Positions 42,521 to 52,144 of a stretch of 57,454 nt of DNA are shown one piece after another. Made by a program: the position numbers and the translations under genes. The stretch spans positions 1 to 57,454 of the forward strand of contig JAEUHW010000331.1 in assembly GCA_016793245.1 (NCBI GenBank), in the 5' to 3' direction. Source of the stretch: Planctomycetota bacterium (GTDB taxonomy: Bacteria > Planctomycetota > UBA1135 > JADKAF01). Positions within the stretch are counted from its first letter, which is position 1; every line of letters starts with the position of its first letter. Below the pieces are notes generated by a model that saw nothing but the letters and a program-made list of their open reading frames with translations, did no database searches and was not told the DNA's origin.

Positions 42521-42990
42521 TCGCGCTCCTCACGCGCGCCACGCACGGCGCCGCTCTCGTGATCCTCGCCTTCCTCGCCACTTCGTGCGCTTCGATCGTG
42601 CCCGATGGTTTCGTCCCGGTCGCGAGCCGCTACGGACGCGACTTGGAGGCTCTCTCCGCCGACGGCGCGCTCTACACCGCGACCTCCCATCCTTCGCCGG
42701 AGGAGGCGACGCTCGAGTTCTGGACCATCGCGGTGAAGCGCGAGCTCGTCGAGCGCCGCGGCTACGCGATCTTCATGGAGGGCGACGTCCGCGCGAAGAG
42801 CGGGGCTCCGGGGTACGAGCTCTGCCTGCGCACGCCGGCGAGCCTCGGCGATCAGCGCTACTTGCTGACGCTCTTCCTCGAGTCCCGCTGGGGCGAGAAT
42901 CGCGTGCACGTGATCGAGGCGGCCGGTCCGACCGACCTCGTGGATCCGAAGCTCCCCGCGATCCGCGAGGCGATCCGCGCGAGCTATTGA
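42517..42990 (+). CDS. small lipoprotein of unknown function
   Basis: A 157-aa protein with a lipoprotein signal (ALVILAFLATSCAS; the Cys follows ATS). The mature part seems to be one alpha/beta domain: EEATLEFWTIAVKRELVERRGYAIFMEGDVRAKS, YELCLRTPASLGDQRYLLTLFLES and VHVIEAAGPTDLVDPKLPAIREAI. I do not recognise a family. The ATGA overlap with the DUF4349-like gene suggests the two lipoproteins act together. Confidence 0.7.
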   Translation: MIALLTRATHGAALVILAFLATSCASIVPDGFVPVASRYGRDLEALSADGALYTATSHPSPEEATLEFWTIAVKRELVERRGYAIFMEGDVRAKSGAPGYELCLRTPASLGDQRYLLTLFLESRWGENRVHVIEAAGPTDLVDPKLPAIREAIRASY

Positions 42991-43005
42991 GGAGCGGAAC
43001 TCCTC
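42989..43005. terminator. short hairpin between convergent genes
   Basis: GAGGAG (42989-42994) pairs with CTCCTC (43000-43005) around CGGAA, in the 19-bp gap between a lipoprotein stop and the queD stop. The stem is only 6 bp. Confidence 0.3.
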
Positions 43006-43009
43006 TCGC

Positions 43010-43372
43010 TCAACTCCGCGGTCGGTAGCGGCAGCGCGCCGTGCCTTCCTCGGCGATCGAGACCTCGACCAGCCCGGGCAGGTCGCGGAGCAGGCGCTCG
43101 TAGATCCACACCGCGAGGATCTCGCTGGTCGGGTTCTCGAGCCCGGGCACGTCGTTGAGATAGCAGTGATCGATCTGCGCGCGGATCTTCTCCCACGCGC
43201 CATCGATCACGGCGTAGTCGACCACCCACTGCATCTCGGGGTCGAGCGCGCCTTCGACGACGAGGGTGACGCCGAAGGAGTGCCCGTGCAGGCGCCGGCA
43301 GGGATGCCCCTCGGGGAGCCGCGGCAGGCGCCGCGCCGATTCCAGGTGGTAGTCCTTCTCGATGACGAACAT
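43010..43372 (-). CDS. queD: 6-carboxy-tetrahydropterin synthase / 6-pyruvoyl-tetrahydropterin synthase family
   Basis: A 120-aa enzyme that converts dihydroneopterin triphosphate in the queuosine/7-deazaguanine or pterin pathways. Its zinc ligands are the His in DYHLESARRL and the two in RRLHGHSF. The catalytic Cys is in GHPCRRLHGH. ENPTSEILAVWIYERL and VSIAEEGTARCRY are usual family blocks. The length is right for QueD. GAGAAGG lies about 6 nt before the ATG at 43372. No other queuosine gene is adjacent, so QueD is the better guess, not proven. Confidence 0.88.
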   Translation of the reverse strand: MFVIEKDYHLESARRLPRLPEGHPCRRLHGHSFGVTLVVEGALDPEMQWVVDYAVIDGAWEKIRAQIDHCYLNDVPGLENPTSEILAVWIYERLLRDLPGLVEVSIAEEGTARCRYRPRS

Positions 43373-43512
43373 GCGCGCCTTCTCGGCCGAAGCGCTCGCG
43401 GCGTCAAGCAGCCGCCGCTGGTAATTCGCCGCACGTGCGGGCGAAGATGGAGCGGTGCGCGTGCTGCAAGGGACGCGCGTTCCCCGAACCCAGCGCGTTC
43501 CCGAGCCTCTTC

Positions 43513-44025
43513 ATGTCGCACGCTCTCCCCTTCGTCATCAGCGCCGGCAAGGTCGTCGGCATCGAGTTCACCCTCACCAATCCCGAGGGCGAGCTCCTCG
43601 ATCGCTCCGAGCCCGGCGCACCCCTGCTCTACCTCCACGGCATGGGCCAGATCGTGCCCGGCCTCGAACAGGCCTTGGAGGGCCGCAAGAAGGGCGAACG
43701 CCTGCAGATCGTCGTGAAGCCCGACGAGGGCTACGGCGAACTCAGTGGTGAGGAGCCGCAGTCGATCCCGCGCGACTCCTTCCCGCCGGAAGCCGAGCTC
43801 GAGCCCGATCAGCCCGTGATGGCCACCACGCCGGACGGCGAGACGATCGTCCTCTTCATCGTCGACCTCGACGACGATCAGGTCTGGGTCTCCCTCGACC
43901 ACCCGCTCGCGGGTCAGACCCTGCACTTCGACGTCCACATCATCTCGATGCGCGACGCGACGCCCGAGGAGCAGGAACACGGCCACCCGCACGGCCCGGA
44001 CGGCCACGCAGGCCACCACCACTGA
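43513..44025 (+). CDS. slyD: SlyD-like FKBP-type peptidyl-prolyl isomerase
   Basis: A 170-aa proline isomerase and chaperone. The FKBP parts at both ends are seen (GKVVGIEFTLTNPEGELLDRS, LLYLHGMGQIVPGLEQALEGRKKGE, DEGYGEL), and the IF (insert-in-flap) domain lies between them (about residues 75-125: VMATTPDGETIVLFIVDLDDDQVWVSLDHPLAG). The C-terminal tail is His-rich (HGHPHGPDGHAGHHH), as in SlyD proteins that bind nickel. The ATG at 43513 was chosen because the family start (FVISAGKVV) follows at once; the frame is open to 43435. Confidence 0.9.
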   Translation: MSHALPFVISAGKVVGIEFTLTNPEGELLDRSEPGAPLLYLHGMGQIVPGLEQALEGRKKGERLQIVVKPDEGYGELSGEEPQSIPRDSFPPEAELEPDQPVMATTPDGETIVLFIVDLDDDQVWVSLDHPLAGQTLHFDVHIISMRDATPEEQEHGHPHGPDGHAGHHH

Positions 44026-44027
44026 TC

Positions 44028-44068
44028 CACTGCACAGGTAAGGTGCCAGGCACCTTACCTGTGCAGTG
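44028..44068. terminator. 20-bp perfect bidirectional terminator hairpin
   Basis: CACTGCACAGGTAAGGTGCC (44028-44047) and its exact complement (44049-44068) flank a single A. In practice the top 2 bp would open as a loop. It lies between the converging slyD stop (44025) and the glyQS stop (44079). Its centre AAGGTGCCAGGCACCTT is a palindrome that I recall from intergenic regions of many high-GC bacteria. Confidence 0.8.
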
Positions 44069-44078
44069 AGGGCGCAGT

Positions 44079-47000
44079 TCAGAAGCCTTCGAGGCGCGAG
44101 AGGTCGGCGTGGCCGTCCGGCAGGGCGGCGATGCACGCGACGAGGCCGAGGCGCGCGGCGCGCAGCGCCGGGTCGTCGGCCATCACCATCACCGCGGTGA
44201 AGAAGGCGTCGATCGGCGCCGTGAGCCCGTCGAGTGCATCGAGCACATCGGCGAACGCGGGCGTCGCGCCGAGCTTCGCGCGCGCCGCCTCATAGGCCGC
44301 GGCGAGCGCGAGCTCGGCCGGCTCGCGCAGCGCGCTCTTCGCGAGCGCCGGCGCCGCCGACTCCTTCCGCGCGATGCGCTTGCAGCGCGCGTAGGAGGTG
44401 AGCAGCGGGCTCCAGTGCTCGCTCGCGACGCGCTCCGCGAGCGTGCGCATCGTCTCGAGGCAGCGCACCGGATCGTCGCCGCTCGCGGCGATCGCCGCAT
44501 CGACGACATCCGGGCGCAGGGAGCGCTCGCGCGCCAGCACCTCGAGGCGCTTCTCGACGAACTGCGCCGCTTCTTCGATCGCCGCCTCCGCGCACGGCAC
44601 CGGCAGGAGCTGCGCCGCCGCGCGCAAGGCCGCGCGCAGCGAGAGGCGTGCGCCGCGCGACTCCAGCGCCAACAAGATGCCGAGCGCGTCGCGGCGCAGC
44701 GCGAAGGGATCCGCGGCCCCCGTCGGACGGATGCCGAGCGCGAAGAAGCCGATCAGCTTGTCGAGGCGATCCGCGAGGCCGAGCACGAGACCGTACGTGC
44801 TGCGCGGCCCGACGTCGCTGCCGGGCAGCGGCTTGTACTGGTCCTCGATCGCCTCGACGACCTCGCGCGCCTCGCCCTGACGCGCGGCATACACCGCCCC
44901 CATCGTCCCCGCGAGATACGAGAACTCGGTGACGACGCGCGTCACCATGTCGGCCTTCGCGAGCTGCGCCGCGCGCACGAGCTTCACGCGCTCCTCGCCG
45001 CCCTGCAGCACACCGAGATCGTTGGCGAGCGCGCCGCAGAGCTGCTCCAGACGTTGCACCTTGTCGGCGTAGGAGCCGAGCTTCTCGTGCACCGCGAGCG
45101 TCGAGAGCCGCGAGCGCCATTCCTCGAGGCGCTGCTTGCAGTCGTTCTCGAAGAAGAAGCTCGCGTCGGCGAAGCGCGCGCGCAGCACCGCTTCGTTCCC
45201 CTTCACGACTTGCTCCATCGAGCCCGCGGCGGCGTTGCGCACGCCGATGAAGCACGGCCGCAGCTTCCCGTCGGGTCCGGTGACCGGGAAGTAGCGTTGG
45301 TGGCTCTTCATCACCGTGACGAGCACCGCATCGGGCACCGTGAGGAAGCGCTCCTCGAAGCGGCCGAGGAACGCGACCGGCCTCTCGACCATCTGCCGCA
45401 CTTCGCCGACCAGCGCCTCGAGATGCTCGGGGCGCACGACGCCGCCCGCGCCGCGCGCGAGCTCGGCCGCCTGCGCGCGGATCTCGCGCTCGCGCACCGC
45501 GGGATCGGGCTCGATCCCCGCCTCGCGCAGCACGCTCTCGTAGGCGCTCGGACGCGCGATCGCGAGCCGCGGCGTCCCGCGATCGCGGAGCCCGCGCGTC
45601 TCGCGCTCGCTCACGACGCCCGCGATCTCGAGCGGCAGCACCTGCTCGCCGAGCAAGCACACGACCCAGCGCAGCGGGCGCGAGAAGTCGAAGCTCGCGC
45701 GCTCGCCGTCGACCGCGGTGCAGAGCCAGCGCATCGACTTCTTGAACGGCAGCGCATCGACGAGCTTCGGCAGCGCCTCGGCGAGCACTTCGGCGGTGCT
45801 GCGCCCCGGTCGCACGGCGTTCGCGAAGTAATAGAGCTGCCCCTGCTTCTCCTCCTTCGTGAACCACTGCGCGAACGGCACCCCCGACTTGGCCTCGAAG
45901 CCGGCGCCGGCCTTGGTGAGCGCCCCGCTCGCATCCTTCGCGACCTTCACCGGCGGGCCCTTCAGCTCCTCCAGGTGATCGGCCTGGCGCGTAGCGAGCT
46001 CGCTCGCGATCACCGCCAAGCGCCGCGGCGTGCCGAGCACGCGCACGCCGCGATGCCCGAGCCGGGACTCTTCCAACAGCTTCTCCACGGAAGCTCCGAG
46101 CGCGGCGAGCGCCGCGTCGACGTCATCGGCAGGCAGTTCCTCGACGCCGATCTCGAGCAGGAGATCCGCGCGCTCGGCCGCGATCTGCGGCAGCGGCGGC
46201 AGCGACACGGTGCGCGGCGCAGGCAGGTTCTTCAGCAGCGGCAGCCCAGCTTCCTCGCGCTGCGTGCGATAGGCGTCGGCCACACGGCGCGAGAGGTTGC
46301 GCATGCGCGCGAAGAACTGCGCGCGCTCGGTGACGCCGATCGCGCCGCGCGAGTCGAGCTGGTTGAACGCGTGCGAACAGCGCAGGACTTGATCGTGCGC
46401 GGGCACGACGAGGCCGCGCTGCAAGCAGGCGTCGGCCTCGCCCTCGGCGATCTTGAAGAGCTCGCGCAGCCGATCGACATCCGCGACCTCGAAGTTGTAG
46501 ACGCAGTGCTCGACCTCTGCGCGGTGATAGACCTCGCGGTACGTGAGGCCCTCGGCGACGGGCAGATCCCAGACGCTCTCCACACCGTTCAGGGCCATCG
46601 CGATGCGCTCGAGGCCGTAGGTCAGCTCGAGTGCCGTCGGGTCGAGCGGGCGTCCGCCGGCCTGCTGGAAGTAGGTGTACTGCGACACCTCCATCCCGTT
46701 CAGCCACACTTCCCAACCGAGCCCCCACGCGCCGAGGGCCGGGCTCTCCCAGTTGTCCTCGACGAAGCGCACGTCGTTCGATTCGAGGCGAATGCCGAGG
46801 GCGACCAGGCTGCCGAGATAGAGCTCCTGCGCGTTCTCCGGGATCGGCTTCAGGATCACCTGGAACTGATGATGCATCTGCAGCCGGTTCGGATTGTCGC
46901 CGTAACGCCCGTCGTCGGGGCGGAACGAGGGCTCGAGATAGGCGACCTTCCACGGCTCGGGGCCGAGCACGCGCAGCGTGGTGGCGGGGTTCGCGGTGCC

Positions 47001-47096
47001 GGCGCCGACGGTCTCGTGGTACGGGTACCAGAGCAGGCAGCCACGCTCGGCCCAGTAGCGCTGCAGGGTCTGGATGATGTCCTGGAAACTCAGCAT
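44079..47096 (-). CDS. glyQS: glycyl-tRNA synthetase, fused alpha-beta chain
   Basis: A 1005-aa synthetase that charges tRNA-Gly. Most bacteria encode alpha and beta subunits separately; here both are in one chain, as in Chlamydia and some planctomycetes. The alpha part (residues 1-290) has [63 protein letters not shown] and [21 protein letters not shown]. The beta part (about 305-1005) has [19 protein letters not shown] and [11 protein letters not shown], and the closing [14 protein letters not shown] block ([21 protein letters not shown]). The ATG at 47096 starts at the family N-terminus. It has a strong shared terminator at its end. Confidence 0.96.
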   Translation of the reverse strand: MLSFQDIIQTLQRYWAERGCLLWYPYHETVGAGTANPATTLRVLGPEPWKVAYLEPSFRPDDGRYGDNPNRLQMHHQFQVILKPIPENAQELYLGSLVALGIRLESNDVRFVEDNWESPALGAWGLGWEVWLNGMEVSQYTYFQQAGGRPLDPTALELTYGLERIAMALNGVESVWDLPVAEGLTYREVYHRAEVEHCVYNFEVADVDRLRELFKIAEGEADACLQRGLVVPAHDQVLRCSHAFNQLDSRGAIGVTERAQFFARMRNLSRRVADAYRTQREEAGLPLLKNLPAPRTVSLPPLPQIAAERADLLLEIGVEELPADDVDAALAALGASVEKLLEESRLGHRGVRVLGTPRRLAVIASELATRQADHLEELKGPPVKVAKDASGALTKAGAGFEAKSGVPFAQWFTKEEKQGQLYYFANAVRPGRSTAEVLAEALPKLVDALPFKKSMRWLCTAVDGERASFDFSRPLRWVVCLLGEQVLPLEIAGVVSERETRGLRDRGTPRLAIARPSAYESVLREAGIEPDPAVREREIRAQAAELARGAGGVVRPEHLEALVGEVRQMVERPVAFLGRFEERFLTVPDAVLVTVMKSHQRYFPVTGPDGKLRPCFIGVRNAAAGSMEQVVKGNEAVLRARFADASFFFENDCKQRLEEWRSRLSTLAVHEKLGSYADKVQRLEQLCGALANDLGVLQGGEERVKLVRAAQLAKADMVTRVVTEFSYLAGTMGAVYAARQGEAREVVEAIEDQYKPLPGSDVGPRSTYGLVLGLADRLDKLIGFFALGIRPTGAADPFALRRDALGILLALESRGARLSLRAALRAAAQLLPVPCAEAAIEEAAQFVEKRLEVLARERSLRPDVVDAAIAASGDDPVRCLETMRTLAERVASEHWSPLLTSYARCKRIARKESAAPALAKSALREPAELALAAAYEAARAKLGATPAFADVLDALDGLTAPIDAFFTAVMVMADDPALRAARLGLVACIAALPDGHADLSRLEGF

Positions 47097-47297
47097 CGGA
47101 GATGGTGGAGCAGAAGCCCGGCTCGGCCGGTCGACACGCCGAACCCGGAGAAGCCCACCAAACGAGGCGGGATGGCCGAGCCCGAAACGAGCTATCATTT
47201 CAGCCGGTCGGAGGGAACTCAACCTCCCCGCCTGGCACCCAGCACTCCACCCCGCGCCGCTTCGTCCTTCGCCGTACCCGGTTCCACCTGCACCCTG

Positions 47298-48230
47298 ATG
47301 ACCCCCTTGCTCGCGCGGCTCGCACGCCCCTACATCCGCGCCGAGCTCCCGGGCTGGTATCCGCTCTATCGCGCGCTGGGGGGTGAGGACGATGAGCGCT
47401 GGGCAGATGCCGGCGAGCGCGTCTTCACGAGCCGCTTCCACCCGTACCGCTTTCCCGTCCGGCTCTCGAATTGGTCCGAGCGGAAGTCGTGGTTCCTCGG
47501 GCGCTATTACGAGCTCGAGACGCAGCTCTGCCTCGAGCACCTGCTCCAGCCGGGCGACGTCTTCATCGATGTCGGCGCGAACCTCGGGATGCTCAGCCTG
47601 CTCGGCGCGCACCGCGTCGGAGCCCAGGGGCTCGTCATCGCCTTCGAGCCGAACCCATCCATCGCCGACCGCCTCGAGGCGATCGTGCGCGCGAACGAGA
47701 TCGAGAACCTGCAGCTCCACCGCGTGGGCCTCGGCGATCTCGACGAGGAGCTCGAGCTGCACGTCGTCGGCGCGCATTCCGGCGCGGGCACCTTCGCGCC
47801 TCTCGACGAGCGGGAGCGCCGCGAGCTCAGCTTCTCGGCGCCGATCTCCGTGCGCCGCGGCGACGAGATCCTCGATCCGCAGCGCCTCTCCGCCGACGCC
47901 GTCTGGACGATGAAGATCGATGTCGAGGGCTTCGAGTGCCGCGCGCTGCGCGGGCTCGAGCACACGCTGCAGCAACGCCGTCCAGCGGTGCTCACCGAGG
48001 CCATCGAGCCGCAGCTGGTGCACGCCGGCTCCAGCCTGCGCGAGCTCTTCGATCTGATGCGCGGCCACGGCTACGACGCCTATGCGCTGCGCACGCGGCA
48101 CCACGGCCTCGGCCGCGAGCTCGCGCTCGAAGCCGTCTCGGCCCCCGCCCCCGGGCTCTCCGACGACCTGGTCTGGCTGCTCCCCGCCTCCGTCCAGCGC
48201 ACGCGCCTCGAGCCGTGCATCGTGCGATGA
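47298..48230 (+). CDS. FkbM family methyltransferase
   Basis: A 310-aa SAM-dependent methyltransferase of the FkbM family. The SAM site is [14 protein letters not shown] (about residue 90), then [23 protein letters not shown] and [38 protein letters not shown] is the usual second block. FkbM enzymes often O-methylate sugars or lipids, and the next gene (a glycosyltransferase) overlaps it as ATGA, so a glycan or glycolipid substrate is likely. The ATG at 47298 was used; the long open frame before it lies over glyQS and is not real. Confidence 0.85.
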   Translation: MTPLLARLARPYIRAELPGWYPLYRALGGEDDERWADAGERVFTSRFHPYRFPVRLSNWSERKSWFLGRYYELETQLCLEHLLQPGDVFIDVGANLGMLSLLGAHRVGAQGLVIAFEPNPSIADRLEAIVRANEIENLQLHRVGLGDLDEELELHVVGAHSGAGTFAPLDERERRELSFSAPISVRRGDEILDPQRLSADAVWTMKIDVEGFECRALRGLEHTLQQRRPAVLTEAIEPQLVHAGSSLRELFDLMRGHGYDAYALRTRHHGLGRELALEAVSAPAPGLSDDLVWLLPASVQRTRLEPCIVR

Positions 48231-49435
48231 GCAGTTGGGACTGGCTCGTCGTCTACGGCGTCGCGATCCTGATCTATCACGTCGTGAGCGCACTGCTCGG
48301 CGTGCTTTACGGCCTCTGCGGCTGGCAGAACCTCGAGCGCGACACCAAGCCCGCGCGACCGACGCCGCCACCGCCGCCCCCGAGCGACGCACCGCTCGTC
48401 TCCGTCATCGTGCCCGCGCGCGACGAGGAGGCGAACATCGGCCCCTGCATCCGCGCGATCCTCGCGCAGGACGAGCCGCGCTTCGAGCTGGTAGTCCTCG
48501 ACGACGGCAGCAGCGATGCCACGCGCGCGCGCGCGATCGAAGCCGCCGGCGGCGATCCGCGCGTCCGGATCGAAGCCGGTGAGCCGCGCGGCGAGGGTTG
48601 GTTCGGCAAGACCTGGGCGCTGCACTGCGCACAGAAGCACGCCCGTTCCCCGTTACTCCTCTTCGTCGACGCCGACGTGCGCCTCGCCCCGGCGTGCCTG
48701 CGCCTCGCCGTCTCGCGCCTCGAGCGCGAGCGCCTCGACATGCTGTCGCTGATGGGCCACCTCGCCGTCGAGAGCTTCTGGGAAGGCGTCGTGCAGCCGA
48801 TCCTCGGCTACGTCATCGTCGCGTTCTTCCCGCTCGATCGCGTGAACAGCGCTCGCTCGCGCATCACGATGTGCAACGGGCAGCTCATCTTGATCCGGCG
48901 CTCGACCTACGACGCGATCGGCGGACACGTGCCGCTGAAGGACGCGATCCTGGAGGACGTGGAGCTGGCTCGCACGGTGAAGCTCGAGCACGGTCGCCCC
49001 TATCGCCTGCTCCTCGCCCCTCACGCGTTCACCTGCCGCATGTACGCGACGCTCGGCGAGATCTGGCACGGCTGGGGCAAGAACTTCTACGCCGCAATGC
49101 GCACCTCGACGCTGCGCTCGCTGCTCGCGATCGGGCTGCTCGTCTTCTTCTCGTTCTCGCCTCTCGCCGTCGCCGCCGGCATCCTCGCCGCGGCGCTCGC
49201 CGGTGCCGCCGTCCCGCCGCTCGCGCTCTGGCTCTTGCTCTCCGCGGGCCTCTCCGTGCTAGCGCTTCGAGCTTGGGTCTCCTGGCTCTTCGGCTTTCCG
49301 CTGCGCCACACGCTCACGCATCCGCTCGGCGTGCTCGTCGTCGCGGCGATCTTCCTCGCCTCGACGTGGAAGGGACTCACCGGACGCAGCGTGGTCTGGA
49401 AGGGCCGCCGCTACGTCGTCGCGAAGCGCGGCTGA
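48227..49435 (+). CDS. GT2 family membrane glycosyltransferase (CrtQ/HpnB-like)
   Basis: A 402-aa enzyme with an N-terminal membrane anchor ([23 protein letters not shown]). A GT-A domain follows ([47 protein letters not shown]), with acceptor-side [14 protein letters not shown]-terminal membrane segments ([51 protein letters not shown]) close it. The order matches CrtQ (carotenoid) and HpnB (hopanoid) glycosyltransferases; the acceptor cannot be told. It overlaps the FkbM gene (ATGA), so sugar transfer and methylation may be steps of one pathway. Confidence 0.85.
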   Translation: MSSWDWLVVYGVAILIYHVVSALLGVLYGLCGWQNLERDTKPARPTPPPPPPSDAPLVSVIVPARDEEANIGPCIRAILAQDEPRFELVVLDDGSSDATRARAIEAAGGDPRVRIEAGEPRGEGWFGKTWALHCAQKHARSPLLLFVDADVRLAPACLRLAVSRLERERLDMLSLMGHLAVESFWEGVVQPILGYVIVAFFPLDRVNSARSRITMCNGQLILIRRSTYDAIGGHVPLKDAILEDVELARTVKLEHGRPYRLLLAPHAFTCRMYATLGEIWHGWGKNFYAAMRTSTLRSLLAIGLLVFFSFSPLAVAAGILAAALAGAAVPPLALWLLLSAGLSVLALRAWVSWLFGFPLRHTLTHPLGVLVVAAIFLASTWKGLTGRSVVWKGRRYVVAKRG

Positions 49436-49581
49436 AGCCGCGCGCGCAAATTTCCGAGCCACCGAAGGGGCGCGCGATGCTGGAGCGAGGCTCCACTCGA
49501 GCGCCGAGAGCGGTCGATGCAGCACGCGCGCATCGGGAGGAGCAACCATCGCGCATCCATCGAGGTGCGGCGGGAGAGAGG

Positions 49582-50436
49582 ATGATCGCAGAGGAGACGG
49601 CGACCGAAGAGCTCATCGCGCAACGCGTGGCGATCCCCACGCTGCCCGGACCGCTGGCCGCGATCCTCGCGGCCGTGGACCGCGAGGAGAACGGCGCGGC
49701 CGAGATCGCCACGGCGCTCGCTTGCGACCCCGGGCTCAGCGCGCGCACCTTGCGCCTCGCGAGCTCGGCGGCGTACGGGACCGCGGAGCCGATCACGGAA
49801 GTTCCCCGCGCGGTGATGACCCTGGGCAAGACCACGATTCGCCGCGTGGTCGTGCAGGGCGCCGTGCTCGCGTGCTTCGAGACGCTCGAGCGCCGCGACG
49901 CGGCGCGCGTGGAGCGCTTCTGGATGCACTCGACGGCGGCGGCGCACATCGCCCGAGCGCTGGCGCGCCTTCGCGTCCCCGACTTGGCCTACGGCCCCGA
50001 GGAGCTCTACACCGCGGCGCTGCTGATGGACGTCGGCTCGCTCGTGTTGCTCGATCACGACGCCGCGCGATGGTGCGCGGTGCAGGAGCGCACGGGGCGC
50101 GCCGATCCGCGCGAGCTCGAGCGCCTGCACTTCGGCGTCGATCACGCGTCCCTCGCGCGCGCGCTCGTCGAGGCGTGGAACCTGCCCGCGGTCGTCGCGG
50201 AAGCCGCGGAGCTCCATCACGGCGGTCCCGTCGCTCCGGCGCTCGCGTCGTTCGCCGCGGTGATCCGCGCCGCCGAGCTCCTCGCCGAAGAGCTCCAGAG
50301 CTCGCGCGATCTCGCATCGCACGCGCCGGCGATCGCCGTGGAGCTCGGCCTCGCGCCGGCGGCGTGCTCGCGCGCGCTCGACGTCGCGCGTCGCGAGTGG
50401 AACGAAGTCGGGCTCAGCGCTTGGCGTCAGCGCTGA
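49582..50436 (+). CDS. HDOD domain signalling protein
   Basis: A 284-aa protein made almost entirely of an HDOD domain (residues 15-235). It has IPTLPGPLAAILAAVDREENGAAEIATALACDPGLSARTLRLASSAAYG, VPRAVMTLGKTTIRRVV and LYTAALLMDVGSLVLL; the HD-type metal ligands of true phosphohydrolases are not kept, as in the family. HDOD proteins act in signalling and regulation, often with cyclic-di-GMP. The ATG at 49582 lies just after GGGAGAGAG. An upstream ATG at 49480 in frame would add 34 residues. Its end overlaps the converging flavoprotein gene by 23 bp. Confidence 0.82.
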   Translation: MIAEETATEELIAQRVAIPTLPGPLAAILAAVDREENGAAEIATALACDPGLSARTLRLASSAAYGTAEPITEVPRAVMTLGKTTIRRVVVQGAVLACFETLERRDAARVERFWMHSTAAAHIARALARLRVPDLAYGPEELYTAALLMDVGSLVLLDHDAARWCAVQERTGRADPRELERLHFGVDHASLARALVEAWNLPAVVAEAAELHHGGPVAPALASFAAVIRAAELLAEELQSSRDLASHAPAIAVELGLAPAACSRALDVARREWNEVGLSAWRQR

Positions 50437-51811
50437 GCGGGAAGCCGGCGAAGACACCGCGCGGATCCCAGCGTTCGCGCAGCGCGCGCAAGCGTTCGAA
50501 CGCCTCGGGCGTGAAGCAGCGCTGCGCGCGCGTTCTCTCCGCGTAGAGGTCCGTCTCGCCGACGTAATGCCCGCACGTGCTCGCGCGGAACGCCGCGCGC
50601 TGCGCGTCGAGCCAGGCGAGGTTCTCCGCGTCGTCGCGCGCGTGCTCCCATTGGCCGTAGAGCCCGACGAAGCTCGGCGCGAAGAGCGAGAGCGCCATGT
50701 CGGCGAGCGGTGCCCCGGGATCGAGCGGCGGCGCGGGGACGACCATGCCGAGCGCGTGCGGAGACGGCGCAGCGCGCAGCGCGGTGGCGACGGCGCTCCA
50801 GAGCGCGCCCGCCGTGCGCTCGGAGTAGAGCACATCGACGCCATGGCGACGGCCCGCGGGGAAGAGCGCTCCGAGGCCCTGCAGGAGCGACGCGAAGCTC
50901 ATCGCCTGCGCGGCTTCGACGTGCGCCGCGCGGGCCACGAGCGGAGCGAGAGGCGCGAGCAGCTCCTGCGCTTCGCGCTCGCTGTCGGCGAACGCGACCG
51001 CGAGGAGCTGGAGCTCCCGCGCGGAGCGCGCGGGGAACGCGAGCAGCGTGAGCTCCAGCGCGGCCGATCGCCGCGCGAGGAGCGCCTCGACCTCGGGCTC
51101 GAGCGCGTGGACCGCCTCACGCGGGAACGAGAGCGCGAGGGAATGGATCGCACGCGGCAACGGCGCGAGCTCGAGCTCGAAGCGCGTCGCCACGCCGAAG
51201 AAGCCGGCGCCCGCGCCGCGCGCGGCCCAGTAGAGCTCGGGCTCGCGCTGCGCATCGACATGCACTTGCTCTCCTCGCGCGTCGACGATCTCCAGCGAGC
51301 GCACGCGAGCACAGGCAGGTCCGAAGACCCCGCTGTTCCAACCGAAGCCGCCGCTCAGGAGATAGCCGCCGACCGCGACGCTCGGGCAATGACCTACCGG
51401 GAACGCGAGCCCGTGCGAGGCGAGCTCGACGGCGAGCGCGAGGTTCTCCACCGCCGGTCCGACGCGCGCCACGCGCGCCTCGACATCCACTTCGATGGTG
51501 CACAGCGCGCCGAGATCGAGCACCAGCGCCTCGTCGCGGACGGAGGCGCCGCACCAGGAGTGCCCTCCGGAGCGCACCGCCACTCGCAGCCCATGCTCCC
51601 TCGCCCAGCGCACGGCGCAGGCGACTTCGTCGGCATCGGCGACGCGGAGGATCGCGGCTGGATGGCGAGCGGGCACGCGAGCATTCCATGAGAGCGCCGC
51701 GCGCCGTGCTTCATAGCTCGGCTCGCCGCGCACGCAGAGCTCGCCGCGCACGTCCGCGCGCAAAGCCGACCAAGCGGCCGTGCTCACGCGATCGCGTTCT
51801 CCGCCGCTCAT
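50414..51811 (-). CDS. BBE-like FAD-linked oxidoreductase with bicovalent flavin motif
   Basis: A 465-aa flavoprotein of the berberine-bridge-enzyme/PCMH type. The FAD domain has VAVRSGGHSWCGASV and VGHCPSVAVGGYLLSGGFGW. The His in GGHS and the Cys in GHC are where these enzymes tie FAD by two covalent bonds. The C-terminal BBE domain is seen in CGHYVGETDLYAERTRAQRCFTPEAFERLRAL and RWDPRGVFAGF. It likely oxidises a sugar or an alcohol with O2. The ATG at 51811 shares its A with the stop of the SbtB-like gene (TGATG), so the two are translated together. I see no signal peptide. Confidence 0.87.
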   Translation of the reverse strand: MSGGERDRVSTAAWSALRADVRGELCVRGEPSYEARRAALSWNARVPARHPAAILRVADADEVACAVRWAREHGLRVAVRSGGHSWCGASVRDEALVLDLGALCTIEVDVEARVARVGPAVENLALAVELASHGLAFPVGHCPSVAVGGYLLSGGFGWNSGVFGPACARVRSLEIVDARGEQVHVDAQREPELYWAARGAGAGFFGVATRFELELAPLPRAIHSLALSFPREAVHALEPEVEALLARRSAALELTLLAFPARSARELQLLAVAFADSEREAQELLAPLAPLVARAAHVEAAQAMSFASLLQGLGALFPAGRRHGVDVLYSERTAGALWSAVATALRAAPSPHALGMVVPAPPLDPGAPLADMALSLFAPSFVGLYGQWEHARDDAENLAWLDAQRAAFRASTCGHYVGETDLYAERTRAQRCFTPEAFERLRALRERWDPRGVFAGFPLSADAKR

Positions 51812-52113
51812 CAGAACTTCTCCGGTCGCAAGACCCAGACCTCGCTCTCGTAGGCGATCACGGCGTAGCGCGGGAAGAACTCGCGGAAGAGCCGCTGGAG
51901 CAGTTCCTCCGCCGCCGCGGGACGCACGACGGCTTCGCACTGCAAGGTCCCGAACTCGGCGATATCGCTGGGCTGAGCCGCGTGCGCGCCGTGGCTCTCC
52001 ACGGGGAAGATCGTGAAGCCCTGGGCCCCCACTTCGGTGAGCAGGCGGCAGAGCGCTTCGCGCGCGAGCGCTTCGATCACGATGGTGACCCGGCGCATCG
52101 GATGTCGTTGCAT
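51811..52113 (-). CDS. sbtB: SbtB-like PII family regulator
   Basis: A 100-aa PII-like protein. The ferredoxin-like pattern reads RRVTIVIEALAREALCRLLTEVGAQGFTIF at the start, EAVVRPAAAEELLQRLFREFF in the second half and AVIAYESEVWVLRP at the end. The partner gene is an SbtA-like bicarbonate transporter, which is why SbtB is favoured over other small PII-like proteins. SbtB binds adenine nucleotides and inhibits SbtA in cyanobacteria. The C-terminal redox loop (CGPxGC) of some SbtB proteins is absent. The start at 52113 has GAGG about 8 nt before it. It lies 31 bp after sbtA. Confidence 0.75.
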   Translation of the reverse strand: MQRHPMRRVTIVIEALAREALCRLLTEVGAQGFTIFPVESHGAHAAQPSDIAEFGTLQCEAVVRPAAAEELLQRLFREFFPRYAVIAYESEVWVLRPEKF

Positions 52114-52144
52114 CGTCGTTGCCTCGGAGCCCTCGTGCTCCGCC

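Noticed and set aside
44109..47297. Very long plus-strand open frame opposite glyQS
   Set aside because: It is Arg/Ala/His/Glu-rich with no family pattern and mirrors the glyQS codons on the other strand; only its last part (from 47298) is a real gene, the FkbM methyltransferase.
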